In this document: positions 48,697 through 58,339 of the stretch, one piece after another | Numbering within the stretch: position 1 is the first letter of the stretch | Layout of the letters: every line of letters begins with the position of its first letter | NCBI GenBank assembly: GCA_024867545.1 | Contig: JANFNE010000052.1 | Span: 1 to 64,000 of the forward strand | Length of the DNA: 64,000 nt | From: Phytopythium helicoides | Taxonomy: Eukaryota; Oomycota; Peronosporomycetes; Pythiales; Pythiaceae | Direction of reading: 5' to 3' | Program-made: the position numbers and the translations under genes | The notes under the pieces: generated by a model | Seen by the model: only the letters and a program-made list of their open reading frames with translations | The model's database searches: none | What the model was told of the DNA's origin: nothing

Positions 48697-49458
48697 ATGG
48701 CAGGGGAGGAGTCGAGCGCCTTGGGAATCGCCAGGGCGGCGGGCGCTCAGCTCTGGGGGCTCGTAACGCCCGTGGCGAGCGCGGTCAGCTCGGGCGTGAG
48801 CCTCGGCGTCTCCGGCGTCGTCTCCGGGTCTTCCGCGGCGTACTCATCGCTCTCGAACATGGCGTTTTCCCAGCGATCGAGCGGCCCGATTGCGCAGGCA
48901 GAAGCTCCTGTGCAGGTACAGTCGGCGACAAACTCGGCGGTTGGAGAAGCGGTGAGAGAGGCTGCGACTGGAGCTGCGGTCGGAGCTGGCGTCGGCGCTG
49001 GGCTCTGGGGACTTGTGGGGCCAGTGGTGAGCTTTGTAGGCTTTGGAGCCAACGGCATCGCGGCCGGGTCGACCGCTGCGTCCATGATGGCGGCGGCGGC
49101 GGTGGCCAACGGCGGTGGCGTCGCCGCTGGCAGCACCGTCGCGGTCATCCAGAACATCGGAGCCGTGGGGCTGGCCACTCCCGTTGGGATGGGCATTGTT
49201 GCAACGGGCATGGCCGCAGGTGGAGCCGCTCTGGGCGTCAAAGCGTTGATGGCCAAGCGGGAGACTGCCACGCAAGACGACAAGGTCGCAGGCAAGCCGT
49301 GGCTCATGCAGGAGTGGCTGTCGGAGAATGGAGCCCCCATCGAGACGCGCTTCCAGGACGAGAAGGCGGCCCGCGAGGCGTTCGCACGCTCGCTGACCAG
49401 CAAGAAGCAGCTTCTGCATGTCGACGACTGCAACGGAGACTTGAAGGCGAGGCTGTAG
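48697..49458 (+). CDS. IFI6/IFI27 (ISG12)-like small membrane protein B
   Basis: 253 residues. It is a tandem paralogue of the preceding gene with an extra N-terminal hydrophobic, Gly/Ser-rich segment of about 70 residues (1-70). The hallmark GFGANGIAAGSTAASMM lies near residues 112-128. The C-terminal module (MQEWLSENGAPIETRF, EKAAREAFARS, KKQLL) aligns closely with protein A, so the C-terminus is probably a shared functional part rather than a random tail. Confidence 0.75.
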   Translation: MAGEESSALGIARAAGAQLWGLVTPVASAVSSGVSLGVSGVVSGSSAAYSSLSNMAFSQRSSGPIAQAEAPVQVQSATNSAVGEAVREAATGAAVGAGVGAGLWGLVGPVVSFVGFGANGIAAGSTAASMMAAAAVANGGGVAAGSTVAVIQNIGAVGLATPVGMGIVATGMAAGGAALGVKALMAKRETATQDDKVAGKPWLMQEWLSENGAPIETRFQDEKAAREAFARSLTSKKQLLHVDDCNGDLKARL

Positions 49459-49659
49459 GTGCCGCTACGCTTGTACATGTTGAAAACGAGGTGTGTCCAT
49501 TGTTGCGAGTGATCAGCAAGGTCGCCATCACCATAAAGCCGCACTTTGCCAAAATTGGATCACAGAGTTGAATTCGCCAAGTGGCCACGCGTGCGAGTCG
49601 CGCGTCGGCCATCACTAGAAATAAATAGGTCGCTACTAGCTACGTGGAGGTCGCGCGCC

Positions 49660-50208
49660 TCACATCTCGAGCTCAAACATGAGCTCCTCGTCGGACCGGC
49701 GCGCGAGCGCGGCGCATGGCTGCGCGCTGGCGAAGCTCCCGGACGATGCCGAGGCCGTGGACGTATTGGACAGGTCGAGCGAGGCCACGGACGGCGCGGG
49801 CTTGTCCCCCGGCACGTAGTAGTACGTGTTGCCAGCCGTCGACTTGTAGTATCCCTCGTCCTCGTCGTCTTCCTCATCTTCTTCTTCTTCTTCCTCCTCT
49901 TCATCATCTTCTTCTTCAGCAGCAGTCGAGAGCTGCTCGAGCCCGCGGCGGATCGACTCGAGGAACGCGGCGCCGGCGTCCGAGGGCTGCGGCGCCGCGG
50001 GCGTCAGCGGGCCCGCCACGAGCTGCAGCTTGGCGAGCGCCAGCAGCTCCTGCTCGAAGCTCGAGCCTTCTTCGCCCACGGCCTGCAGGTCTCGCAGCTG
50101 CTCCTCGCTCTGGAGCTCGACGTCATCTTCACGCTGGCGGCCGTCGCCGTCGAGCTGCAGGCGCTGGAGGAAGGCGCCGGCCGGCTGCATGGCGAAGCGC
50201 GGCATCAT
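49660..50208 (-). CDS. Acidic hypothetical protein
   Basis: 182-codon ORF starting MMPRFAMQ. It contains a run of Glu/Asp of about 22 residues near the middle, a YYKSTAGNTYYYVPGD segment and the C-terminal end DEELMFELEM. The amphipathic segment before the acidic run (FEQELLALAKLQLVAG) is probably helical. Acidic runs in GC-rich DNA can also arise from simple repeats, but the residues outside the run look coding. No known domain is recognised. It converges on the ISG12-like genes. Confidence 0.5.
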   Translation of the reverse strand: MMPRFAMQPAGAFLQRLQLDGDGRQREDDVELQSEEQLRDLQAVGEEGSSFEQELLALAKLQLVAGPLTPAAPQPSDAGAAFLESIRRGLEQLSTAAEEEDDEEEEEEEEDEEDDEDEGYYKSTAGNTYYYVPGDKPAPSVASLDLSNTSTASASSGSFASAQPCAALARRSDEELMFELEM

Positions 50209-52384
50209 GCACTTGACTTGGAGTTTGTATAGGAGCAGGGCGGGCGTGCGCGGCAGGCGGCGGATTGCGAAGTGGCGGGAGGCGGCGCCGCGCCGTAGAC
50301 GGAGGGTTGAATGCTAGCCGACGATTGGCTGGCGAGGGGGGCGAGGAGCGCAGAGACGGTGCGGGAAGCGCGTAGAAACGCTGCGACGCTTCCGGTGCCA
50401 GATTCGAGGACCTGTTGGAATTTATTTGTGGGATGTGATGGATAGTTGTGAGATTTTACTCATGTATGATTTTAACTTGGAGAAAGACCTGCGAGAAGGC
50501 GTAGTTGAGATTCGGGGGGCCGTCGGCCAATCATTGAGCCGCGAGGCCCAGCCGTCAGGCGCGCCGGAACACGTGGCTCGGACCGTCACATGCAGAGGGA
50601 ACGGGTGGCTCGGCCCCGAGGCCGCGGATTGCCAATCGATCCGAAGTTGTGCGTGCATGCATGGCATGGCATGGCGTTCATGGCGAGGCAGTGAGGCAGC
50701 TCATTCCGCCGATAGCTTGTTGCGGTCAAGTGGTTGCGGCTGCGGCAAAGACCAGCGAGGCGCTTGCGCTTGCGTTTCGAACCCATGCGGCGGTGCGAGG
50801 CAGAAAATCGCGTGAAAAAATGCGCGCTTTGCAAGTTATTATATAACAGAGACTATGTTTATAAACAAGTTAAAAATATATGTATAAGACAGTTATAGAT
50901 ACAAGTTTGCAGATGAAATGCAACTATACAAATGTCAGCGGTGAAACATGAAAATCGGCGAGCGCGCGATTTTGTCAGCTCGCGACTGGCTGTTTATATG
51001 CGCCACACGCTCGACGCGTAGAGAGAGAAGAAAATTCGAAAGACTCAGACGGTTTGTATACTCGCCGCGCATGAGTGATCCGAAATGCAGCGCTACTTTG
51101 TGGTGGCGCAGCCTTCTCCTCGCGGGCAACGGTTTTCCGTCGGGGTTGAAGGAGAAGCTGTCGCCGGAGGCGGCGGCTGCCAAAGGACCGGAACAGGATG
51201 AGATTCAGAGGCCGGTGCGATGGCGCGGCTGTCGTGAATTTGTGAGCGCGAGCCTCCTCGTCTGCCCTGGTCGACGTGTTGAAGTTGTCATTGCACCAAC
51301 CTTTGACCTGACCAGTCGCGCTTGAAGTTCAAGTTGCCGCTACGCACTTCAACTGCCGTACCAAATCACATGCACGGTTGGGTACCGTTTCCCGCTCGCT
51401 GCAATGGCGCAGAACGTCGTGGGGACGCCGGAATTGCTCGTGTTGGCGACGGAGTAGTTGGTGGTGGAGTGATCAGCGGATGGAGTTATCGTCGGATCTT
51501 TGGCGAGGTTTTTGCTATCACTGTCGTGAATGGGACTGCCTGACAACACCAGGGCGAGCGACCGCTTCGTGACGAACAAGGCTGTCGACCAGAGAGAAAG
51601 CGCCTTCGCGATGGCATCGGGAGCTCGCCGGACAAGTGCTGACCTGGTTGGCGAAATGATTGGTCTGCTTATCGACTCGAGCGCTGCGTTTTGATTGCGC
51701 TCTGGTTGAAGGGCTTCGCCTGGATCTCGGCTGCCGCTTTGGTTTGACTGTAGACGAACAGAGAAAGCTATCGCCGACTATGGGAAGAGTGAACAAATCC
51801 CAGGATATGCTTGCCAACTTGGCCTCGCCAAGAGATGGTGGAGCGGCGACGGCATCCAAATCGAACGTTCATCCGAACGTGCGTTCTGCAGAGTTTGAGT
51901 AGGCTCGAAGCGGGAATCACATTCCTTGTGCAAGTCGGTGACAGTCTCGATGCATTTGCTACGCTTCCAGTGAGCGCGCGAGGTGCTTTCTTCGCAACGA
52001 ATCCACTGGAAGCATGAAGCTCGACGCGTTCGTTGTGTCCTGAGTGCGAGCGAGCGGACGCACCTTTCCCGATGCTACTAAGCCAATCGAAGACGGTAAC
52101 CTAGCGTTTCGCTCGTTTGTCTTTTGCGCAGTGCTAGGGGTGGGCTGCTTGATCTCTCACGCACGCACAAAAAGGTGTTGCTGTCGCGGCTATAGTCGGC
52201 ATGCGAGGTACGACGTTGGGAACCTAGACGTTCAAGCAAAAGTCCGTAGCGCATAGACACAATTGAGCAGTTATAACGAATGCGCTCAGTCGCCGAAGGT
52301 TTCACATCATACTGAGGCTGCAACTCCAATATCAATAAAACATCATTCTGCCAGCGCTTTCGATTCCCTCTCTACAATCAAGTA
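50209..52384. other. 2.2-kb intergenic region
   Basis: Upstream of the acidic gene and downstream of the GT4 gene. An AT-rich stretch at about 50830-50935 (TTATTATATAACAG, AAAATATATGTATAAG) stands out from GC-rich surroundings. Short ORFs on both strands (for example 50426-50815, 51518-51859) match nothing recognisable and are not called. Confidence 0.5.
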
Positions 52385-54352
52385 TCATTCGCCCACTGCC
52401 ATCCCAAACCGCTTATACAGCGCAGCAATTGTTCCAATACTGGCATCGCGCGCGAATCTCCGCGTGACCGTTTCGCGCGCATTCCGACCGAGTTGATCGC
52501 GAATCTTGATATCGTTCACAAGCAAGAGGATCGCGTCTCGAAATGCCTCGGGAGATCGCTTTTTGACCTCAACGCAGTTGTACCCATCCTCAAGAAACTC
52601 GCTTGTGCCACCAGTGATGAAGCCAACAACCGGCAAACCCACGCTCATAGCCTCCAACACTGAGATCCCTAGTGTTTCTCGAAACGATGGAGTAGCATAC
52701 GCGTGCATTTTTTGCAGCTCTCGGGCAATGGCAGCTTCGTCGTTGTAAATGCCGTCTAGAATCTCAACGGAAGATCCGAGAAGGTCCCACTCGACAGCCA
52801 ATGACTTCAGTTGCAGTTTAAGCTCCCCGTCGCCGATCAATCGAAGCTTGCAAAAGCTACAAACTTCGCGTAAAAGGCGAGCTGCACCAACCAAAATACC
52901 GACAGACTTGTCCGTAGCCAGTCGGCCAACGTAGCCGATAACAAACTCTTTCTCGGGAGATTGCGAGATTGCAGGGGTAAACACATCAATGTTGATTCCA
53001 GTAGAGACCACGAACGACTGCTTTGCGCGCACATTCTTCACAACGGACGGGTGATACAAAGCAAAGTGTGACGGGGCAAACAGAACATCGACACTCATCG
53101 GAGGAGGAAACACGTTGGAGAGCTCATAGACTGTTGTGCGGACTCCAGCCAGTTGTGCAGCAAGCACAACTGCCTGGTCGGCAATGAATCTGGAGTTACC
53201 CATCAAAACGACTCCGTCCATGCAGTGGTTCTGCAGCTCATTGACGTACGCAATCCAGATATCTCGCACAAGTTTTGGCTCGATGCGCGTTAGATTTAGC
53301 TGATCGGATGGAGAAAGCCTGGTGGGAAGGGGGTCATGTCTGGGTTTAGTTTCAGGAAACACTTCGTAAAAGGACTCGAGAATTGCCTCTTCAACGCCTG
53401 CTGGTGACACATTGGCAGCGCGCAATGCAGACAAACTAAACTGAGTGATCTGAAATACCAAACAAGTGTTGGTAAGCGAAATCATGCAGTGTGAGACTGG
53501 TCCGTCCTCCAAAACAAAAAACAAAGTACGTACTTCAGGGGACCCTCCTCGGAGCGTGATACCCAACTGCGCAAGCGAACGAGACATCGGTGAATCATCG
53601 ACAATCCTACTGAACGTCACTACCTCAAATCGGAAGTTTGTGGTGAATGGCGCTCTGGGAGACGAGTTGATGCTGGTATGTCCAGTTGACGTATTTTTTG
53701 GCGGAGCTAGCGCCTCGATGATCTGCAACCACATCTTCTTCTGTCCGTCAAAGCCTTCTCCCACCGATGTAACGTAGCAGATAGGGATTGAGGACTGCGC
53801 TTGAAAGAGTTTTCCTAGTTTGACGCTGTAAATTTGCGGCGGCAGATACGTCGTCTTTTCTTCATGTGTTACCATCGGTGACGAGCTCCTTGGTGAAACC
53901 ACCTCCACGTGCAAGGTGGTCTCAGCGACAGCATATTCTTTCTTGACGCTGGCAGGTATGCTGAAAGATGCTCTGATCAGCTCGAGTGTGAAGAAATAGG
54001 TCCCTGGCTCGATGTCGGACATTGTGAAGGCGTTCAAGCTGTCGCGAATGATGAAAGTGTTGACGCTGTTCTTATTGGGTCCATCCACTTTCTCCCCTCC
54101 GATGCGCAAATATCCATCTGCTGGGATACTGAAGCCTTTCAACGAGATGCGCACCACCAGCGTTTGGAGCTTCCCGGTGACCTCGTCCACCGTCCACCAC
54201 GAGTGCGCAGGTGGCGACACCACGCGGATCTCGGCCTCATCGCTGCTTTGCCGTGGCGAAAGCAGGATCGAGCTGTCATAAATCGAAGAGGAGAGCGCAT
54301 TCGACGCTAAAGCAGCTGCATGAAGGAGCAGCAAGCACCACCGCTTGGTCAT
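52385..54352 (-). CDS. Secretory-pathway GT4-type glycosyltransferase
   Basis: 655 residues from ATG 54352, which opens a good signal peptide (MTKRWCLLLLHAAALASNA); an in-frame ATG at 54415 would bury it. The N-terminal ~330 residues form a lumenal or extracellular region without a family I recognise. The C-terminal domain has the GT-B donor half of group 1 transferases: GYVGRLATDKS at about 473-483, LIGDGEL near 505-511, and the E-x7-E motif ETLGISVLE at 559-567, followed by GLPVVGF and GGTSEFLEDG. The fold and retaining sugar-nucleotide chemistry are well supported, but donor and acceptor are not evident. It is a single exon on the strand opposite to its neighbours. Confidence 0.8.
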   Translation of the reverse strand: MTKRWCLLLLHAAALASNALSSSIYDSSILLSPRQSSDEAEIRVVSPPAHSWWTVDEVTGKLQTLVVRISLKGFSIPADGYLRIGGEKVDGPNKNSVNTFIIRDSLNAFTMSDIEPGTYFFTLELIRASFSIPASVKKEYAVAETTLHVEVVSPRSSSPMVTHEEKTTYLPPQIYSVKLGKLFQAQSSIPICYVTSVGEGFDGQKKMWLQIIEALAPPKNTSTGHTSINSSPRAPFTTNFRFEVVTFSRIVDDSPMSRSLAQLGITLRGGSPEVRTLFFVLEDGPVSHCMISLTNTCLVFQITQFSLSALRAANVSPAGVEEAILESFYEVFPETKPRHDPLPTRLSPSDQLNLTRIEPKLVRDIWIAYVNELQNHCMDGVVLMGNSRFIADQAVVLAAQLAGVRTTVYELSNVFPPPMSVDVLFAPSHFALYHPSVVKNVRAKQSFVVSTGINIDVFTPAISQSPEKEFVIGYVGRLATDKSVGILVGAARLLREVCSFCKLRLIGDGELKLQLKSLAVEWDLLGSSVEILDGIYNDEAAIARELQKMHAYATPSFRETLGISVLEAMSVGLPVVGFITGGTSEFLEDGYNCVEVKKRSPEAFRDAILLLVNDIKIRDQLGRNARETVTRRFARDASIGTIAALYKRFGMAVGE

Positions 54353-56567
54353 GGCAGACTCGCGTCGAATGTGATTGGCAATGGACGTTCGAAAGATACG
54401 ATTGGTGTGGTACACTCGATGGACAGTTGAAGGTGTGGCTTTCGCTAGTGACTTGATGACCAGCCCGCTTTGTCGTCTCGTGGATGGTAATGCATGGGTG
54501 GTAATGCAGGGGTCAGCTAGCTCTCGTGGACGGCCACGCCATGGCCGCAGATGGCAAGATCTTTGGGGCGTGGAGGCGAAGCTCGTGCCTGTCCAACACT
54601 CATCCCAATATGCATCTTCCGTTGTTATCGTGTGCGCTTGGCTGTCGCGGTGTGCATTTCATCCTCGGCTATTTGGGTTGATGTGGATTTTCCTGATTGC
54701 TGTGGCGATTGCTCTGGGAGCATCTGGTGCATCGAGGTCCACAAACTCGGGAGCCAAGCCAGCGAGCAGTCCTATGATAGTGGGCCTATCCTGGGATGCA
54801 GCAGCGCTGCTGGTAATGTGCGTTTCAATCGTTAGGATGGTGGCTCAGCGATTTATCACAGCGGTTTTTTCGTGGTGCGGTAAGCGCTTTGCCATCGATG
54901 GCTAATGTTTCCGATGATCGCTGAGTCGTCCTCTGCATCACCGCCACGTCAGCGCGGCTCCTGCTGTAGAGGCCCGAGTGTGATGGAATTTTTGAGCAAG
55001 GACAGCAGGCTCGGTCGTTTCTGGGCATTCATGGCTGTCCGCAATACCCGCTGTTCGACTTCTTCGGGCTTTGCGATCCGGTGCGTTGAGTCGGCGCATG
55101 TAGAATGGAGCCACCGCAGCTGTCGGCCGCAGAGGTGGATCGGATCTCCAAATGCCGTTGCCCCAAATCGAACAGCGCACTACTCGCCTATGCATCCACC
55201 CATCCATCCGCCTTCCCGCACGCGGCTGGGGCTCAGCATCGCAGCATTGCGGCCTCGAGTCGGTGTACGAGCAATTTTTGAATGACCCACGGACTGGACC
55301 TCCGGTGTCTACGCGAGCAAGCACTCGGGCTGAGATATCCTTGAAGGCAAAGGCCCTCAGCTCGGCTAGCTGCACTGCATATCCTTCAATCCCAAAGCCT
55401 CTACGTCGTCGAGTGTGCTGAACGCTCCTTCTTGATGCGTGATGCTCTGGATGTCGATGCCGTTCCGAGCGAGACGTTTAGGGATCGCTGGGCATGATCC
55501 CTCCTGCAGCGCGCGATCACCATGATGTCCGAGAGGTGCAGGGCCAATGCAACGTGGCACTCCACTCCCGTGCTCGCTTTCCGCGCTTCCATATGGCCAT
55601 ACTTCACCCTGCCAGCCGCGAGGCACAGTGGTCGCGTCGGTCTCTTGGTGGGGCACTCCTCTCCGCTTCGACGTGACGCCAAGCTCAAGGTGTCAGCCGG
55701 TCAGATGGCTGCGCGCCTTTTGCCTCCTGGCGACGCCCCATGTCCCTACAGTCCCTGGCCACTGCTCGCTTCAGCGAAATGCAGTGCAGCCGTGGCTGGC
55801 CGAGTGTCCGTATCTCGCTCTGACTCAAGTCGCCAGCCTTTGACAAGGTGACGTGCCGCCATCCACAGGACGGCCCAGCTCTCGGGGATTCACCGCAGCC
55901 GCGCCGTGTGGCCCTCGTGGCTCCAGCTCCGTTACAGCGCATCATGACCAGATCGGTCGCTTGTGGTCACCATCCTGTCCGTTGTCCTGTCGGACTGGCC
56001 CACTCCTGCTCGATCCTGCCTGCATGCAATGCACGAGGTAGCGTGAGGTGGTCTCCGCTTTGCGGTCATGGCTGCAGGGGGTGTCGCCAACGTGAACATG
56101 TAGGTAGGTAGCTGCTCTCGGCACGCCGAAAGTTTGGGCCCAGGCGGCTTCTACGCCTCCATCAACAATCCCCGAGACCCCGGACCCGCCTCTGGCCGCG
56201 CACAGTGGCACGCTGCGTCGAGGCGCGTCGCCTTGAGCGGTCGCCACCTTTCCCCTCGGCCCACGACGCCATGAGCCGACAACGCGACGCCTGCCAGGCT
56301 GGTCATGCCCCTGCGCCTCTACGCGGCGTCGCCGGCGCTTACGGGCGCAGCATCTGGCGCGCGTCGCCTCTGCGTACGGTTCCTCGGGCGAGTAAAGGCT
56401 CGTCCGTCGGCTGGGCAGCTCCTGCACGGTCGGTCCGCCATGCAGGCACCGCTGGAACAGCTGGATGCGCGCCACCCACGCGGCCGTTCCACATGGCGGC
56501 GAGCAGTCAAACCGGCGGCTTCCGCGAGAGTTCAGACCGCGCCACGTGAGACCTGAGGAGACTGTCA
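54353..56567. other. 2.2-kb intergenic region
   Basis: Between two divergently transcribed genes, so it should hold both promoters. A frame of 176 codons at 54375-54905 includes a hydrophobic stretch but has no start context or family. ORFs at 55942-56568 (minus) and 56205-56549 (plus) overlap each other and look like GC-driven open frames. I see no gene I can support. Confidence 0.5.
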
Positions 56568-57455
56568 ATGCCGCCGCGCCGAGCCGCAGTCCACTTCTCG
56601 ACTTGCGCGCTCGCAGCCATGCCCTTCCTCGCGTACAGCCAGCCGATCCACCAGTCGCTGCCGCAGGCCCAGGCGCGCATGGCGCTGCCTGCGCTCAGCG
56701 TGCTGACGCCCCGAGTGGTGGCGACCGCCCCGCTCGCGGCCGCCGTGCTCGCCGAGTCGCCCGCCGTGCACCACGGCGACTACCCCAAGGCCTCGCCGTC
56801 CAAGAAGCGCGTGCGCGCGCTGCCCAACGCCTCCAAGTCCATCACGCTCGAGCTGCTGCGGCCGCACTTTGAGAAGCCCCTGGCCGAGGTCGCAGGCCTC
56901 TTCGGCATCTGCATGACGCTCATGAAGAAGATCTGCCGCAAGAACGGCGTGCCGCGATGGCCGCACCGCCAGATCCGCGGCCTGCGCAAGAGCATCTGGT
57001 CGATCGAAAAGGCCCTGCGCTGCTGCGAGTCCGAGACCCAGCGACGCTCCTACGTCGACCACCTGCAGAAGCAGCGCGCCAAGCTGCTCACCATCCTGCG
57101 AGGACCCGAGAGCTCGCCCGCCGGCCGCGCCGCCTTTGAGCAGGTGCTGGCGGAGCCCTGCTCGCCCATGAGCGAGCCCGCTGTCTCGCCGTCGTCGGCC
57201 GACGCCATCGCCACTCGCCCGCTGCCGAGCCCCGTGGTCGCCCGCTTCCCGTCGCCGTCGACGTCCTCGGGCTACTACTACTCGCAGCAGTTGCAGAGCC
57301 CGTTCCACTCGCAGCAGCCGCACCCCGCGGGCACGCTCGTGCTCAACAAGACGCAGCTTTCGCCCGTGGGTGGCTACACGCCGTCGGCCACGCGCCTGCC
57401 GTCGATCGCGTCGCTTGTCGCCAAGAACTCGCCCGCCAACCACTTCCAGTTCTAG
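56568..57455 (+). CDS. RWP-RK domain transcription factor
   Basis: 295 residues if the first ATG is used; a second ATG at 56619 gives 278. The RWP-RK domain spans about 90-145: ITLELLRPHFEKPLAEVAG, then the helix with MKKICRKNGVPRWPHRQIRG. The signature reads RWPHRQ (130-135) in place of the plant RWPYRK. The region after it (about 146-165) is helical and charged, and the rest is Ser/Pro/Gln-rich and probably disordered. Family members bind DNA; oomycetes carry a set of them, some stage-specific. No intron is seen. A pyrimidine-rich 3' region follows. Confidence 0.85.
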   Translation: MPPRRAAVHFSTCALAAMPFLAYSQPIHQSLPQAQARMALPALSVLTPRVVATAPLAAAVLAESPAVHHGDYPKASPSKKRVRALPNASKSITLELLRPHFEKPLAEVAGLFGICMTLMKKICRKNGVPRWPHRQIRGLRKSIWSIEKALRCCESETQRRSYVDHLQKQRAKLLTILRGPESSPAGRAAFEQVLAEPCSPMSEPAVSPSSADAIATRPLPSPVVARFPSPSTSSGYYYSQQLQSPFHSQQPHPAGTLVLNKTQLSPVGGYTPSATRLPSIASLVAKNSPANHFQF

Positions 57456-57900
57456 ACGAGCGATCGGAGCTCGTCTAGCCGTGTGTGTCTCGTCCCCACC
57501 TCCCCCTCTTCGTCGTCTGTAGTGTCTCGTGCGTCTGTTTGCGTGCAAGTGTCCGTGCCCGTGTGTCGTCTCGGTGCCGTGTCGATATGTCTCCACCGTT
57601 ATCAGCTTTCGTTCGCTGTCTTTATCTGTCTGTTTGTTGATCCATCCTGTCGGATGCTAGCATAAAGTAAATCGCACTGTACCAACATGCAATCTCCGCA
57701 TCAACTCGTTCTCATCCTGAATGCCTGTAGCTTACACGTAGAAGGCTGAAATTCCGAAGCCCGATGCAGTGATCCCGTCATGATCTTCCACCGCTACTTC
57801 ATGGAAACGTTTTCGCGTCGACCCATGCGGTGCCAATGATATCTGAGGCGTAAAAGCGTAAAAGCGATTGCAATATTCGCGTCAGGATTACTGGGCGCTT
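57456..57900. other. 3' region of RWP-RK gene and hairpin
   Basis: T/C-rich sequence to about 57660 with an ATAAAGTAAA near 57662 that might serve polyadenylation. At 57848-57866 the 11-mer GCGTAAAAGCG occurs twice, overlapping, and its inverse complement CGCTTTTACGC lies at 57896-57906, so a stem with a loop of about 30-37 nt is possible. No gene. Confidence 0.45.
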
Positions 57901-58134
57901 TTACGCAGTCAAGGGTTCTTCAAGCATTTCTTGTCCCTTACTGTTCAAACTGTACAAGTTCCCACTTGCTAGCGGCACCTTGGGAAAACTGAAGAGAGAA
58001 GAAAACTCGGTGAAGGTCACTTTGGAATTGAGGCAAGCACGATGGCGCTGAACCCATGCACTGCAATTTGCTTGGAAATCGCCGAAACCTCGAAATGGCT
58101 TAGCGTGCCTTACAACGAGGTGTCGTAGCGACAA
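57901..58134 (-). pseudogene. Remnant of multi-pass membrane family N-terminus
   Basis: On the minus strand, bases 57930-58030 align with the start of the next gene (59940-60030): both contain the core GCxAGCAAGTGGGAACTTGTACA or a close variant, encoding KWELVQ. The frame is broken soon after by a stop, and the rest of the homologue is absent. It is a degenerate partial duplicate beside its intact-length relative. Confidence 0.55.
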
Positions 58135-58339
58135 CTGGTATGATGATGTGAATTTTATATGGTCTTTCAGTCTAGGGAATCTGCTCTCTATAAGACCTGT
58201 CGATCTTGCCGTTTATGTTCCCTGTTACGAAGTTGCATATCTGCCACCACGCCACCCACGAGGAACGGTATCAAGCAGTCAGGGGACTGCATTTCATTGA
58301 TTTTTTTTTCCTCCTTTTCGAGATAAACTGTTTCCGAGC

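Noticed and set aside
50723..50783. tRNA-like A box (CGGTCAAGTGG) and B box (GTTTCGAACCC)
   Set aside because: The acceptor and T stems do not pair, and the A box lacks its leading T. At most it is a decayed tRNA-derived sequence.
55942..56568. 208-codon minus-strand ORF upstream of the RWP-RK gene
   Set aside because: Arg/Gly/Ser-rich translation typical of GC-rich antisense. It overlaps other frames of similar length and has no family resemblance.
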